This document shows positions 42,265-52,588 of a stretch of 64,000 bases of DNA, piece by piece. The notes under the pieces were generated by a model. The model had not been told where the DNA came from, did not search any database, and saw nothing but the letters and a program-made list of their open reading frames with translations. Source of the stretch: Selaginella moellendorffii (taxonomy: Eukaryota; Streptophyta; Lycopodiopsida; Selaginellales; Selaginellaceae). Location: the NCBI RefSeq assembly GCF_000143415.4, contig NW_003314313.1:1122877-1186876 (forward strand), given 5' to 3'. Made by a program: the position numbers and the translations under genes. Numbering within the stretch: the stretch's first letter is position 1; every line of letters begins with the position of its first letter.

Positions 42265-45200
42265 ATGGCGGAGAAGCTGCTCGACTTTGGGCAGCCATTT
42301 GATGTGCCGGTTCTCGACGCCACCGTCGCTGCCTTTTACGGGACGGGCTCCAAGGATGAGGTGAGTTTTAGCTCCCATTCGGCATTGCATTCGTTGGTTT
42401 TTCCCCTTTCTTGAGCTCCAATTGCATTCGCCACCACTCTGGGATCCATGGATTGAGCGCGGATCTTTCTTTGTGTTCTTTCAGAGAGCAGCCGCGGAGA
42501 AAATCCTCACCCAGCTGCGGGACCATCCCGAGACGTGGAGGAGGGTTGTGGACATCCTCCAGACCTCCCAGAACCTCAACTCCAAGTTCTTTGCCCTCCA
42601 GGTAATGGATGGATCATTCGTGGCTTCTCACCGCCTCTCATCGACGCTTCAGGTGCTCGAGTGCGTGATCAAGTACCGCTGGAACATCTTGCCTGTAGAA
42701 CAGCGAGACGGGATCAAAAACTACGTCTCGGACCTCATCGTCAAGGTTTGCCTTGGCTTTGCCATGTTCGTGATCAAAAACTCTCTTTGTTTGGGTTGAG
42801 TGCAGCTGTCCAGTGATCCGGTGTCGTTCCGAGATCAACGCTTATACATCAACAAGCTAAATGTGGTGCTTGTTCAGGTCTGTGCCTGGTTTCTATTCTG
42901 CTCACAGGCTGATCACTGCCCTCTTGTGACCGTGGCAAACAGGTTTTAAAACACGAGTGGCCAGTTAGATGGCCGAGATTCATTCCCGACCTCGTCGTGG
43001 CGGCTAGAAGTAGCGAAACTCTTTGTGAGAACTGCATGCTCATTTTGAAGGTTGGTTCTTCACTTTCCTTATGCTGCTTCTTTGACCCGTTCTGTAAAGC
43101 TGCTAAGCGAGGAGGTTTTCGATTTTTCTCAAGGCGAAATGACCCAAAGCAAAATCAAAGAGCTAAAGCAGTCATTGAACAGGTACAGAGCTTTGCACTT
43201 AGCGCTTCTCATCGTCCTCAATCTTTCTGTGCAGCGAGTTCCAACTCATTCACGAGCTTTGTCTCTACGTGTTATCGGCATCACAAAAGGCTGATCTTAT
43301 ACGCGCGACGTTGGCTACCCTGCACGCTTTTTTGTCATGGATACCTCTTGGCTACATATTCGAATCTCCCCTGGTATTATAACCTTGTGGTTGCTCGCTA
43401 TGCAGTTATACTTATGTTTCTATTTCAGCTCGACGCATTGCTGAAGATCTTCCCCATTGCGACATTTCGGAACCTTGCTCTGCAATGCCTGACAGAGGTA
43501 CGTGCATCTTTCCATCAAAACTTTCTCTAACACGTGATATGCCTTCCACAGATCGGTACCTTGCAATTCAACCAAATCTACGACAACAACTTTGTGCGCC
43601 TGTACCAAATCTTCATAACGCAGCTTCAGGTATCGTATCACCTTATACACACACTTAACCACCTGTTTTGCTCGGGTAGGCAATCCTTCCACCGGGAACA
43701 AATATTCCTGAAGCGTATGAGAAGGGGGCGAACGAGGATCAGGTACTTGCCCACCTACATCTACTTTGCGTCCGTATAATTTTCTCTGCACGTTTTGTAG
43801 GCGTTCATTCAGAATCTTGCGATGTTCTTCACATCGTTCTTCAAGGTTAACTTCTTATCTGTTTGATGAACTTGTTTTTCTACTTTAAACGTTTTGAAAC
43901 AGTCGCACATTGAGATTCTGGAAGGCTCGAATCAAGCACCACTGTTGCTGGGACTGGATTATCTCATCAACATATCTTACGTCGAAGACAACGAGGTTTT
44001 CAAGGTGTGCTTGGACTATTGGAATTACTGGATTGGCCACCTGTTCAAGGTTACAATGGACACGCTCTCTCAACCTGTTGGTTTGCAAGTTGATGGCATA
44101 GGCTCCAACAGAAAAGAGCTGTATGCTGTGCCACTCTCCAAATTGAGACTGCTGATGGTCAGCCGTATGGCCAAGCCGGAGGAGGTCTTGATTGTAGAAG
44201 ACGAGAACGGGAACATTGTCCGAGAGACCATGAAGGACAACGACGTACTTGTTCAATATAAGGTAGTTTCTTTACTTTTTCAATTGCGATTGTTAATTTT
44301 CGATTGTCAGATAATGCGGGAGACTCTAATATATCTCTCCCACCTTGATCATGAAGACACAGAACAGCAGGTACAATATCGATGTCAATCTTTTGACAGG
44401 TTGCTAACCTTACTGCGCTTTTCTCTGTGCAGATGCTGAAAAAGCTATCCAAACAGCTTAACGGGGACGAGTGGACATGGAATAACTTGAATACTCTCTG
44501 TTGGGCCATAGGGTCGATATCTGGTTCCATGCAAGAGGACCAGGTTCTTTTCTTTCTCCTTTTTTCTTTTGTCGACTTTATATTGAGAAAGTAACTCTTT
44601 TCCTGCAGGAGAATAGGTTTCTGGTTACTGTTATTAGGGACCTTTTAAACCTCTGTGAAATAACAAAAGGAAAGGACAACAAAGCCGTTATTGCAAGTAA
44701 TATAATGTATGATGCCTCATCTACAGCCTATGAAATTGCCCGGTCTAATGGTTGTATTTCAGGTATGTTGTGGGACAGTATCCCAGATTTCTGAGAGCCC
44801 ATTGGAAGTTTTTAAAAACTGTTGTGAACAAACTGTTTGAGTTTATGCATGAGACCCATCCCGGCGTCCAGGTAAGGACGTCAATTTGCAGTGGTGATAG
44901 ATTGCATTCCTGTCATTTTCAGGACATGGCTTGCGATACGTTCTTGAAGATTGTCCAAAAATGCAGGAGGAAGTTTGTCATCCTGCAGGTAATGTATTTG
45001 TTTCGTCGCAAACATCCCTAGGATCTACGTGCGCTGCAGGTCGGAGAGTCTGAGCCTTTCGTTTGCGAGCTCTTAAAGTTGCTTCCAAGTATTATTCTAG
45101 ATCTTGAAAATCATCAGATCCATACTTTTTATGAAGCGGTATGTGATGGGGCTCATAACGTAGTTCACTGAGCGTTTCGTGGGCGCAGGTGGGATCTATG

Positions 45201-47083
45201 ATTCAAGCCGAGTCAGATCCATACAGACGGGAAGAGTATCTACGGAGCTTAATGGAGCTGCCCAATCAGGTGGGCGGAGCTGTTTGCGTGTTTGCAGTTC
45301 CTGACTTTTGGCTTTACAGAAATGGGCGGAGATAATCAACCAAGCGCGGCAGAGTGTGGATTTTTTGAAAACTCAGGACGTTGCGAGGGCCGTGCTTAAC
45401 ATTTTGCAGGTACTGTCACTGGACTTGGTGCTTTAAATGTTTTGATTCGTGCTCTCCTGCAACAGACAAACACGAGTGCTGCAAACTCACTTGGACAGCC
45501 TTTTTTATCTCAAATAACTCTAATTTACCTTGATATGCTCAACGTTTACAGGTAGAAGCTTTTCCATTTCTAACCAGTTCCTGATGTTTCTCTTGTTTTC
45601 AGAATGTATAGCGAACTTATTTCAAGCAGTATTGCTGGAGGCGGTCCATACGCATCTCGCACCTCTTACGTGAAGCTTTTGAGGTACGGTGGAGATATCT
45701 TTGCCTTCTCCGGTCTTATGTTTCTAGCAGATCTGTGAAGCAGGAGACGTTGAAATTGATTGAGACGTTTATAGAGAAATGTGAAGACCTGGAAATGGTT
45801 GCAAAGCAGTTTGTTCCGGCAATGATGGATCCCATACTCGGTGACTATGCTAGGAACGTTGCCGATGCACGTGAATCGGAAGTGCTATCGTTGTTCGCTA
45901 CGATCATTAACAAGTACGTTTTGCTTTTCGATTGCCTGCTTATTTTGTATGATCTTTGTCAACAGGCTTACCGGCTCTATGATCGAGGACGTCCCTCGGA
46001 TATTTGAAGCAGTCTTTGCATGCACGCTAGAGGTATCTTTGGTACCTTTTTTGTGCCATTCTAATTCCCTTGTGTTTTCCGTTCCAGATGATTACCAAGA
46101 ATTTTGAAGATTATCCGGAACACCGACTGAAGTTTTTCTCTTTGCTTCGGGCTATAGCATCGCATTGTTTTCGGGCGCTTTTCTCTCTCTCGTCTCAGGT
46201 ATCTCTTTTGCAGCTGTTGGTACGATTTTTTCTCAATGCTGTCAATGTGTTCCCAGCAATTGAAGCTTGTGATGGATTCGATAATCTGGGCGTTTCGGCA
46301 TACAGAACGAAATGTTGCCGAAACAGGACTGAACTTGTTGCTGGAAATGCTCTCCAACTTTCAGGTGCGTTTTACTTTACTCGGTTCTTTGCTGTAATGC
46401 CTCTTTTATACTTCAGGCGTCCGAGTTTTGCAACCAGTTCCATCAAAGCTACTTCCTTACCATTGAACAGGAAATATTTGCTGTTCTGACCGACACGTTC
46501 CATAAACCCGGCTTCAAGCTTCATGTTCTCATTCTTCGGCATCTTTTCTGCCTGGTAAAAGTTTGTGTATGCAAGTTGGTTAAGCTTACTCTCGAGGGTG
46601 GGCTCAGGTTGATTCCGGAGTGTTGACGCAACCTTTGTGGGACGTGAGCGTAGCTGGACCTACTGCTTACGCAAACAACATGCTTTTTGTTCGTGACTAT
46701 ACTATTAAACTCCTTCACTCCTCGTTTCCGAACATGACGCTTTCAGAGGTACACATGTTTGCTGTTTCGGAGGTCCTTGTCGCCTCACATGCTTCTTGTT
46801 CAGGTGACGATGTTCGTGAACGGTCTTTTCGACAACAGAAACGACCTGGTCGGGTTCAAGAACCATCTACGGGACTTTTTGATCCAGTCGAAGAAGTTTT
46901 CCGTCCAGGTACGTGATGACTTCGCTGTGTCATTTGATGTGACGAGGCCTTGCTGTGCAGGACAACAAGGACTTGTATGCGGACGAAGCAGCAGCACAGC
47001 GAGAAGCGGAGAGGCAAAGAATGCTTAGCGTCCCCGGGCTGATTGCTCCGAACGAGATCCACGACGAGATGTTGGACACCTGA
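42265..47083 (+). CDS. XPO1: Exportin-1 (CRM1) nuclear export receptor
   Basis: Karyopherin that exports leucine-rich NES cargo through nuclear pores with RanGTP. About 25-30 short exons separated by introns of roughly 40-80 bases; ATG at 42265 ([21 protein letters not shown]) and TGA at 47081-47083 (…EIHDEMLDT). The start is followed by the importin-beta N-domain ([30 protein letters not shown]). HEAT-repeat stretches match CRM1 all along ([13 protein letters not shown]-like, [59 protein letters not shown]). The NES-groove cysteine targeted by leptomycin B is present in [15 protein letters not shown] (codon 44654-44656), so the protein should be sensitive. The C-terminal tail keeps PGLIAPNEI. 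The coding exons look complete. Confidence 0.95.
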
Positions 47084-47691
47084 CCATTGATCGCTGACAC
47101 ACACACAAGACATTTCTACGCTGCAGCGGCACCTACTGGTGATGCTTCTGTGGGCAGTGTGAGAGAGAGTGCATTGGTGCAGGTTCAGGAAGGAGTCCTG
47201 GTAAAATGCCCTGCCTGCTTAGCTTCTCAGCAAGGCACACTGCCGGAATGGTGGCTGAAGTGGGACGAGGCGAGGAGAGGAGCTTGGATTTTCGTAAACT
47301 ACGTTTCCTTGAGAAGTCTTTAGGAACGGGGGACGGAGGGAGGGGGACATGAACAGCAACAACAGGTGAAGCTGGGCGTGGCACACGCCACAGCGAATGA
47401 TCCTTTGGCTCTAGTGTGCTTTAGTGGTGGTGCTACCATACTACTTTTTACAAGATATGGCGAGAGAGAGCAACATTTTTTGTCCCTGCTATCGTGTAAG
47501 TAAAAAAAGGCAAGCAAAAAAGTCCAGGCAAAGTGGCTTTCCTTTGTTTAGCTTTGATCTCTGAAAGGCTGCCTGCGCAAAAAAAAGGCGAAGAAATCCT
47601 CCTCTTTTTTATTTGCTTGTTCTGTTCTCTTCTCGTGGGTCTTCCTTGGGCGATCGTCGAAGCGTGAAAACTTGTGAAAACTTGTGAAGAC

Positions 47692-49300
47692 ATGAGGCCG
47701 GCATTGTTGTTGCTCTTGGCGCTGGTGGCGAGCATGGGTGAGTTTGAAGTAACCATTTTGTAACTAGCTACGCGTTCATGCAGGTGATATGTTTGTCGCA
47801 GAGGGGAGCCAAATCCAACAAGCTCGCAGTGTCATCCCCGGCATTGGCGTCAACTTTGGGCAACTTGGCAACAATCTCCCGGCGGCGCAGCACGTAGCGC
47901 AGCTGCTCCAGTCGACGGTGATTGCCAAGGTGCGCATCTTCAACACGGAGGCGGCATTCCTGCGCGCCATGGCCAACACCGGCATCGACGTGGCCGTGGG
48001 TGTGTGCAACGCCGACGTGCCCGCCCTCGCCGCCAACGCATCCGCGGCGGCTGCCTGGGTGTCGGCCAACATCGCCCCCTTCGCCGCCGCCGGCACGCGC
48101 ATCACGCTCGTCACTGTCGGCAACGAGGTGTTCAGCGCCGACGACCAGCAGCTGGCGGCGGCCATCGTCCCCGCCATCCGCAACATCCACACCGCGCTCG
48201 CCGCCGCCAAGCTCGCCGACACCGTCCACGTGTCCACCCCGCATTCCTTCGCCATCCTCGACAACTCCTTCCCGCCCTCGTCCTCCGCCTTCCGCGCGGA
48301 CCTCGCGCCGCTCCTCGACCCGCTGCTCCGCTTCCTGGTCGACACGCGCGCGCCGCTGCTGGTCAACGCCTACCCGTACTTTGCGTTTGCCGGCAACCCG
48401 CACGACATTCCCCTGCCGTACGCGCTCTTCCAGCCCAACGCCGGCGCACCCGACCCCAAGACCGGTCTCATCTACACCAACATGTACACCGCCCAGGTGG
48501 ACGCGGCGGTGGCCGCCATGGAGCGCATGGGCCACTTTGGAATCCCGGTAGCCGTGACCGAGACGGGCTGGCCGTCGCAGGGAGGCTCGGACGAGGTCGG
48601 GGCCAGCGTGGACAATGCCCGGGCCTTCACACGTGGACTCGTTGCACACCTGGCGTCCAGCTCGGGCACGCCCCTCCGCCCGCGTCAGCAGCTCGACACT
48701 TACATCTTTGCTCTCTTCAACGAGGACCTCAAGCCCGGCCCCGCGTCGGAGAGGAACTATGGCTTGTTTGCCACCGATGGCACGCCCATCTACGACGCCG
48801 GGTTACTGCTAACTAGTGGCACCCATGTTGGCGGTGGCACTGCCACTGCCACTACTGTAAGTAGCAGCTCCAACACCACGCGGATGCGTGGGTACAAGGA
48901 TGGGCAGCAGGATCACAAGCTGAGCAGTGGCAATTCCTGGTGTGTTGCAAAGACCGATGTCGACTCGCGGGCACTGCTCACCGCACTCAACTACGCATGC
49001 GGGCAGGGCGAGGCGGATTGCAAGGAGATATCGTCGCCAGCCGGCTCGTGTTTCCAGCCCAACAGCCTCGTGTCGCATGCATCCTACGCCTTCAACATGT
49101 TCTACCACAAGTACGGCCGCAAGCCCTGGAACTGCGACTTTGGGAACACGGCCACGCTCACCGCAACGGACCCGAGTGAGTGCTACTGCATTCTCGTATT
49201 TTTGTTTGCACTCTCACTATTTGCTACACTTCTTGAATCCAATCCAGGCTACGGATCGTGCAGCTACCCTGCAGCAGCAGCAGGAGCAGGAGCTCCTTAA
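47692..49300 (+). CDS. GH17 beta-1,3-glucanase with X8 domain
   Basis: Wall or apoplastic glucan endo-1,3-beta-glucosidase. Three exons (47692-47737, 47784-49175, 49248-49300) give about 496 residues. The first exon encodes the signal peptide (MRPALLLLLALVASMG). The GH17 barrel starts IGVNFGQLGNNLP; the acid/base Glu is in LVTVGNEVF and the nucleophile Glu in VTETGWPSQGG. After a Thr/Ser/Gly-rich linker comes an X8 (CBM43) module: WCVAKTDVDSRALLTALNYACG, CF, SYAFNMFYHKYGRKPWNCDF. The intron before YGSCSYP is at the same position and phase as in the next gene. No clear GPI tail: it ends in a short Ala/Gly run. The middle is very GC-rich, so long reverse frames are spurious. Confidence 0.94.
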
Positions 49301-49449
49301 TCTCTTTCAAGTTTCCGTTTTCTCTTACACTGGATTACATGACCGTTGGTCTGGTCGGGTATCAAACATTTGAAGGATTTCCGTCTTTTCTGCTAGAATA
49401 CCCTGTGTCATCCTCCCTTCTTCTTTTTAGTGGACTTTGTCGCACAGCT

Positions 49450-50020
49450 ATGGCGAGCAAGACCAGTTTGCTGCGTGCCATCCTCGTGGGCTACATAGCA
49501 CTAGTGGTTGCAACAGCGCCAATCCTAGGTAAGAGTAGAAAAGGAGCTTTGTTTTTCTTTTCCGTTGGGCATCCAGCAAGCTCAAGCCCAAAAGAGTGAA
49601 AAGAAGAATCTACAAAGATATCATGGTTCCAATGATCCAGGGGCGCTCGATCGCACGGAGAGCTCGAGACAAGACACGAAGACGGGGAGCCAGGTGTGGT
49701 GCGTGGCCAAGCCTCACGCCGACCAGGCGGTGCTGTCGAAGGGCCTCAACTTCGCGTGTGGCGAAGGGGGCGCCGACTGTGCTGCCATCCAGAACGGAGG
49801 AGCTTGCTACAACCCGCCCACACTCATCGCTCACGCCTCGTACGCCTTCAACAGCTACTACCAGATCAAGGGCCGCAACTACTGGAACTGCTACTTCCAA
49901 AACGCGGCCCTGCTCGTCGTCACCGATCCAAGTACGTGCTACTTGTTCCTAGCGAACAACCATTCTTTTCTCACATTGATTCTTCCAGGCTATGGTTCTT
50001 GCACTTACCCAGCGCTCTAA
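49450..50020 (+). CDS. Stand-alone X8 (CBM43) secreted protein
   Basis: Three exons (49450-49528, 49581-49931, 49989-50020) give about 153 residues. N-terminal signal peptide (MASKTSLLRAILVGYIALVVATAP) followed by a charged linker and one X8 domain: WCVAKPHADQAVLSKGLNFACGEG, CYNPPTLIAHASYAFNSYYQ, YWNCYFQ, ending YGSCTYPAL. X8 domains bind beta-1,3-glucan (callose), as in plasmodesmata callose-binding proteins. There is no GPI signal. Position directly behind the GH17-X8 gene and the shared last intron suggest it arose from that gene's X8 module or from a common parent. I used the acceptor at 49579-49580 because the one four bases upstream breaks the frame. Confidence 0.88.
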
Positions 50021-50121
50021 CAGGAATCAGGATGAATGAATGTAGCTCTCCTAGTTTTTATATGCCCCAATGAATGCAAAACAAATTTACGACCAGGTCC
50101 AAGGATCGAGTCATGTAGGGC

Positions 50122-51155
50122 ATGCTTCGAGCTCCACTCTTTGCTGCGACCAAGCGCGCCATGTCCACTTCCACAGCAACCAACGCATTCCACTCGCGTT
50201 TCCAGCAATACGCTCTCCAACTGGACGCTACTGTAAGTGGAAGAAGTGGTTTCTTTTCTTCGGCCAATACCATTGTGCTAACCTTTGTGCTTCCACAGAA
50301 CGAGAGACGGGAGAGGCTCGTCAAGGCTAGCCGGGATGTTACCATCCACAGTAAGAAGGTCATCTTCGTGATCCACAGGTAGAGCCCCTTGGGCGCTTCT
50401 TTTCTTTCTTTTGCCAAAACGCACACCACCCAGGCTCAACGATTCCAACCGCGATAAGATAGTGGAGCAAGCCGAGAAGGATCTGGCAGCGGTGCGCGAC
50501 GCTCATGTCTCCCGCGTAGCAAGAGAGGTTGAGGGCGTTGACTACTGGAAGCTCAAGCGAGCATTCTCTCCAGGGGTACGTACTCGCTGCTGTGTGTGCT
50601 CGTGTTACGATTGATTGATCACAAACTCCTTGTTCCATCCAGATGCAGGAGTTTGTGGAAGCTGCCACGGTGGTGGAGTTTTGCAAGACTGGGAAGCTCT
50701 TGACGCTGCAACAGCTCAACAGCAGCCTTTGTGGCGTCAAGGATGCATCCGGTGTGTCCTTCTCGGTCGATATTGACGACTACTTGCTCGGGGTAAGCTC
50801 GGGTCGACTGTAACTCATCGTTTACATGCGTGCTTGTAGATTGCGGACTTGTCTGGCGAGCTGATGCGCCTGGCCGTGAGCAGCGCAGCCAGCGGGCAGG
50901 GCCTGGAGGCGTCGGCGAGGATCCGTGGCTTTGTGCAGGCACTGTACGAAGGCTTCTGCCTCTTGTTTTACAACGTCGACGGCGGGAGAGACATGACCAA
51001 GAAGGTGGAGGTGATGCTCCAGAGCCTCGTCAAGATCGAGACAAGTAAGCTTTGCAAGGGATAGGTTGGTGCTGTCGCTCACGTGTTGCTTTGTAGCTTG
51101 CTACTCCATGCACGTCAGAGGGTCAGAGTATCCGGCAAGCATCGTCGACAGCTGA
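50122..51155 (+). CDS. TRAX (translin-associated factor X)
   Basis: Six exons (50122-50232, 50299-50378, 50434-50574, 50643-50792, 50840-51044, 51097-51155) in continuous phase. TRAX pairs with translin to form the C3PO ribonuclease that removes RISC passenger strands and processes tRNA. Recognisable words: RDVTIHSKKVIFVIHR, EFVEAATVVEFCKTGKLLTL, DYLLGIADLSGELMRLAV and the last exon CYSMHVRGSEYP. The acidic catalytic set of TRAX includes the Glu in EFVEAATVVEF and Asp/Glu of IADLSGELM, both kept. The N-terminus is Ser/Thr-rich with few acids (MLRAPLFAATKRAMSTSTATNA), which might target an organelle, or the second ATG may be used. Confidence 0.9.
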
Positions 51156-51254
51156 ACGTAACGTTACCTTGCTAGTTTTGCCCTAACTGTCAGCTTTTCA
51201 GGTTGGGAGGAAATGTAGCGAGTGTGAATATTTGCTTCGTTGTTGCTCCGCAGG

Positions 51255-52480
51255 ATGTTTGGGACTAGTTATCTGGGTTCCAAGCTGGCCCCCTACAAGT
51301 ATCATGGCGTGCAGCAGCAGCAGCAGCGGGGGCCACTTCTTCTCTGCGCCCCGTCTTGCTGCTATCAGCAGCAGCTTGTCTTGCAACCTTCAACACCAAC
51401 ACAGCAGCAGCCAGTCTTTGTTCCAGGAGCATCAGAGAAGCCAGGCTTTGTTGTTGATTTCCTCATGGGTGGGGTCTCGGCAGCTGTTTCCAAGACTGCA
51501 GCAGCCCCCATCGAGCGTGTCAAGCTTCTGATCCAGAACCAGGACGAGATGATCCGCATGGGACGGCTGTCTGAGCCTTACAAGGGCATTCTTGACTGCT
51601 TTGGTAGGACCATGAGAGATGAAGGGGCTATGTCGCTGTGGAGAGGCAACCTGGCCAATGTTATCCGCTACTTCCCTACTCAGGTTACTTCCTGATATCT
51701 TGGTCTCCTATCAATTTGCTCATTGTCTGGGTGTACACACAGGCGCTAAACTTCGCCTTCAAGGACCACTTCAAGAGGCTCTTCAACTTTAAGGCCGACC
51801 GGGACGGCTACTGGGTGTGGTTTGCTGGAAACCTGGCGTCGGGAGGCCTTGCCGGTGCCTCCTCGCTCTTCTTTGTCTACTCGCTGGATTATGCCCGGAC
51901 CCGCCTGGCCAACGACGCCAAGGCTGCAAAGAAGGGTGGTGGCGGTGGCGGTGGCCGCCAGTTCAATGGCCTCCTGGACGTGTACAAGAAGACCCTGGCC
52001 AGCGATGGCATTGCCGGCCTTTACCGCGGCTTCAACATTTCGTGCGTGGGTATTGTTGTGTACCGGGGCCTCTATTTTGGAATGTACGACTCCCTCAAGC
52101 CGGTGCTGTTGGTTGGAGACCTCAAGGTGACTTTTTAGCTCGCTCCAGCAATCAATCGTGCTTTGTTCTTTGTGCAACAGGGCAACTTTGCTGCGAGTTT
52201 CTTCTTGGGCTGGAGCATCACCATTGCTGCTGGCCTTGCCTCGTACCCGATTGACACGGTGAGGCGGCGTATGATGATGAGGTCTGGCGAGGGTGCCAAG
52301 TACAAGAGCTCAATGCACGCACTGAGGGAAATTATGGCCAAGGAAGGAGTCAAGTCCTTGTTTAAGGGTGCAGGTGCTAACATCTTGAGAGCCGTGGCTG
52401 GAGCTGGAGTGTTGTCTGGCTATGACCAATTGCAAATGATCTTCCTGGGAAAGAGTTATGGCTCTGGTGGGGGTGGCTGA
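51255..52480 (+). CDS. AAC: Mitochondrial ADP/ATP carrier
   Basis: Exchanges ADP for ATP across the inner mitochondrial membrane. Three exons (51255-51683, 51743-52126, 52181-52480) give 370 residues. Three carrier repeats with PxD/ExxR signatures: [25 protein letters not shown] and [12 protein letters not shown], the last holding the RRRMMM hallmark of ADP/ATP carriers. The N-terminal about 75 residues are a plant-type cleavable extension rich in Gln and Cys. Between helices 3 and 4 a glycine run (GGGGGGGR) is inserted. The open frame extends five codons upstream, but ATG 51255 is used; the AG just before it suggests a 5'-UTR intron acceptor. Confidence 0.96.
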
Positions 52481-52588
52481 CAAGCACAAGCTGGATGCAG
52501 ATCTTGTTTTGTTCATGCTACTGCATTTGATGCTTTAAAGATCATAAAAGGTTTTCTAATCCATTGAAAGTATTACTACTGTGGGTGA

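Noticed and set aside
47768-48649. Minus-strand 293-residue open frame
   Set aside because: Antisense shadow of the GC-rich GH17 exon; Gly/Val/Arg-rich text with no domain.
48004-48816. Plus-strand 270-residue open frame
   Set aside because: Out-of-frame reading of the same glucanase exon; Arg/Ala/His-rich, no domain.
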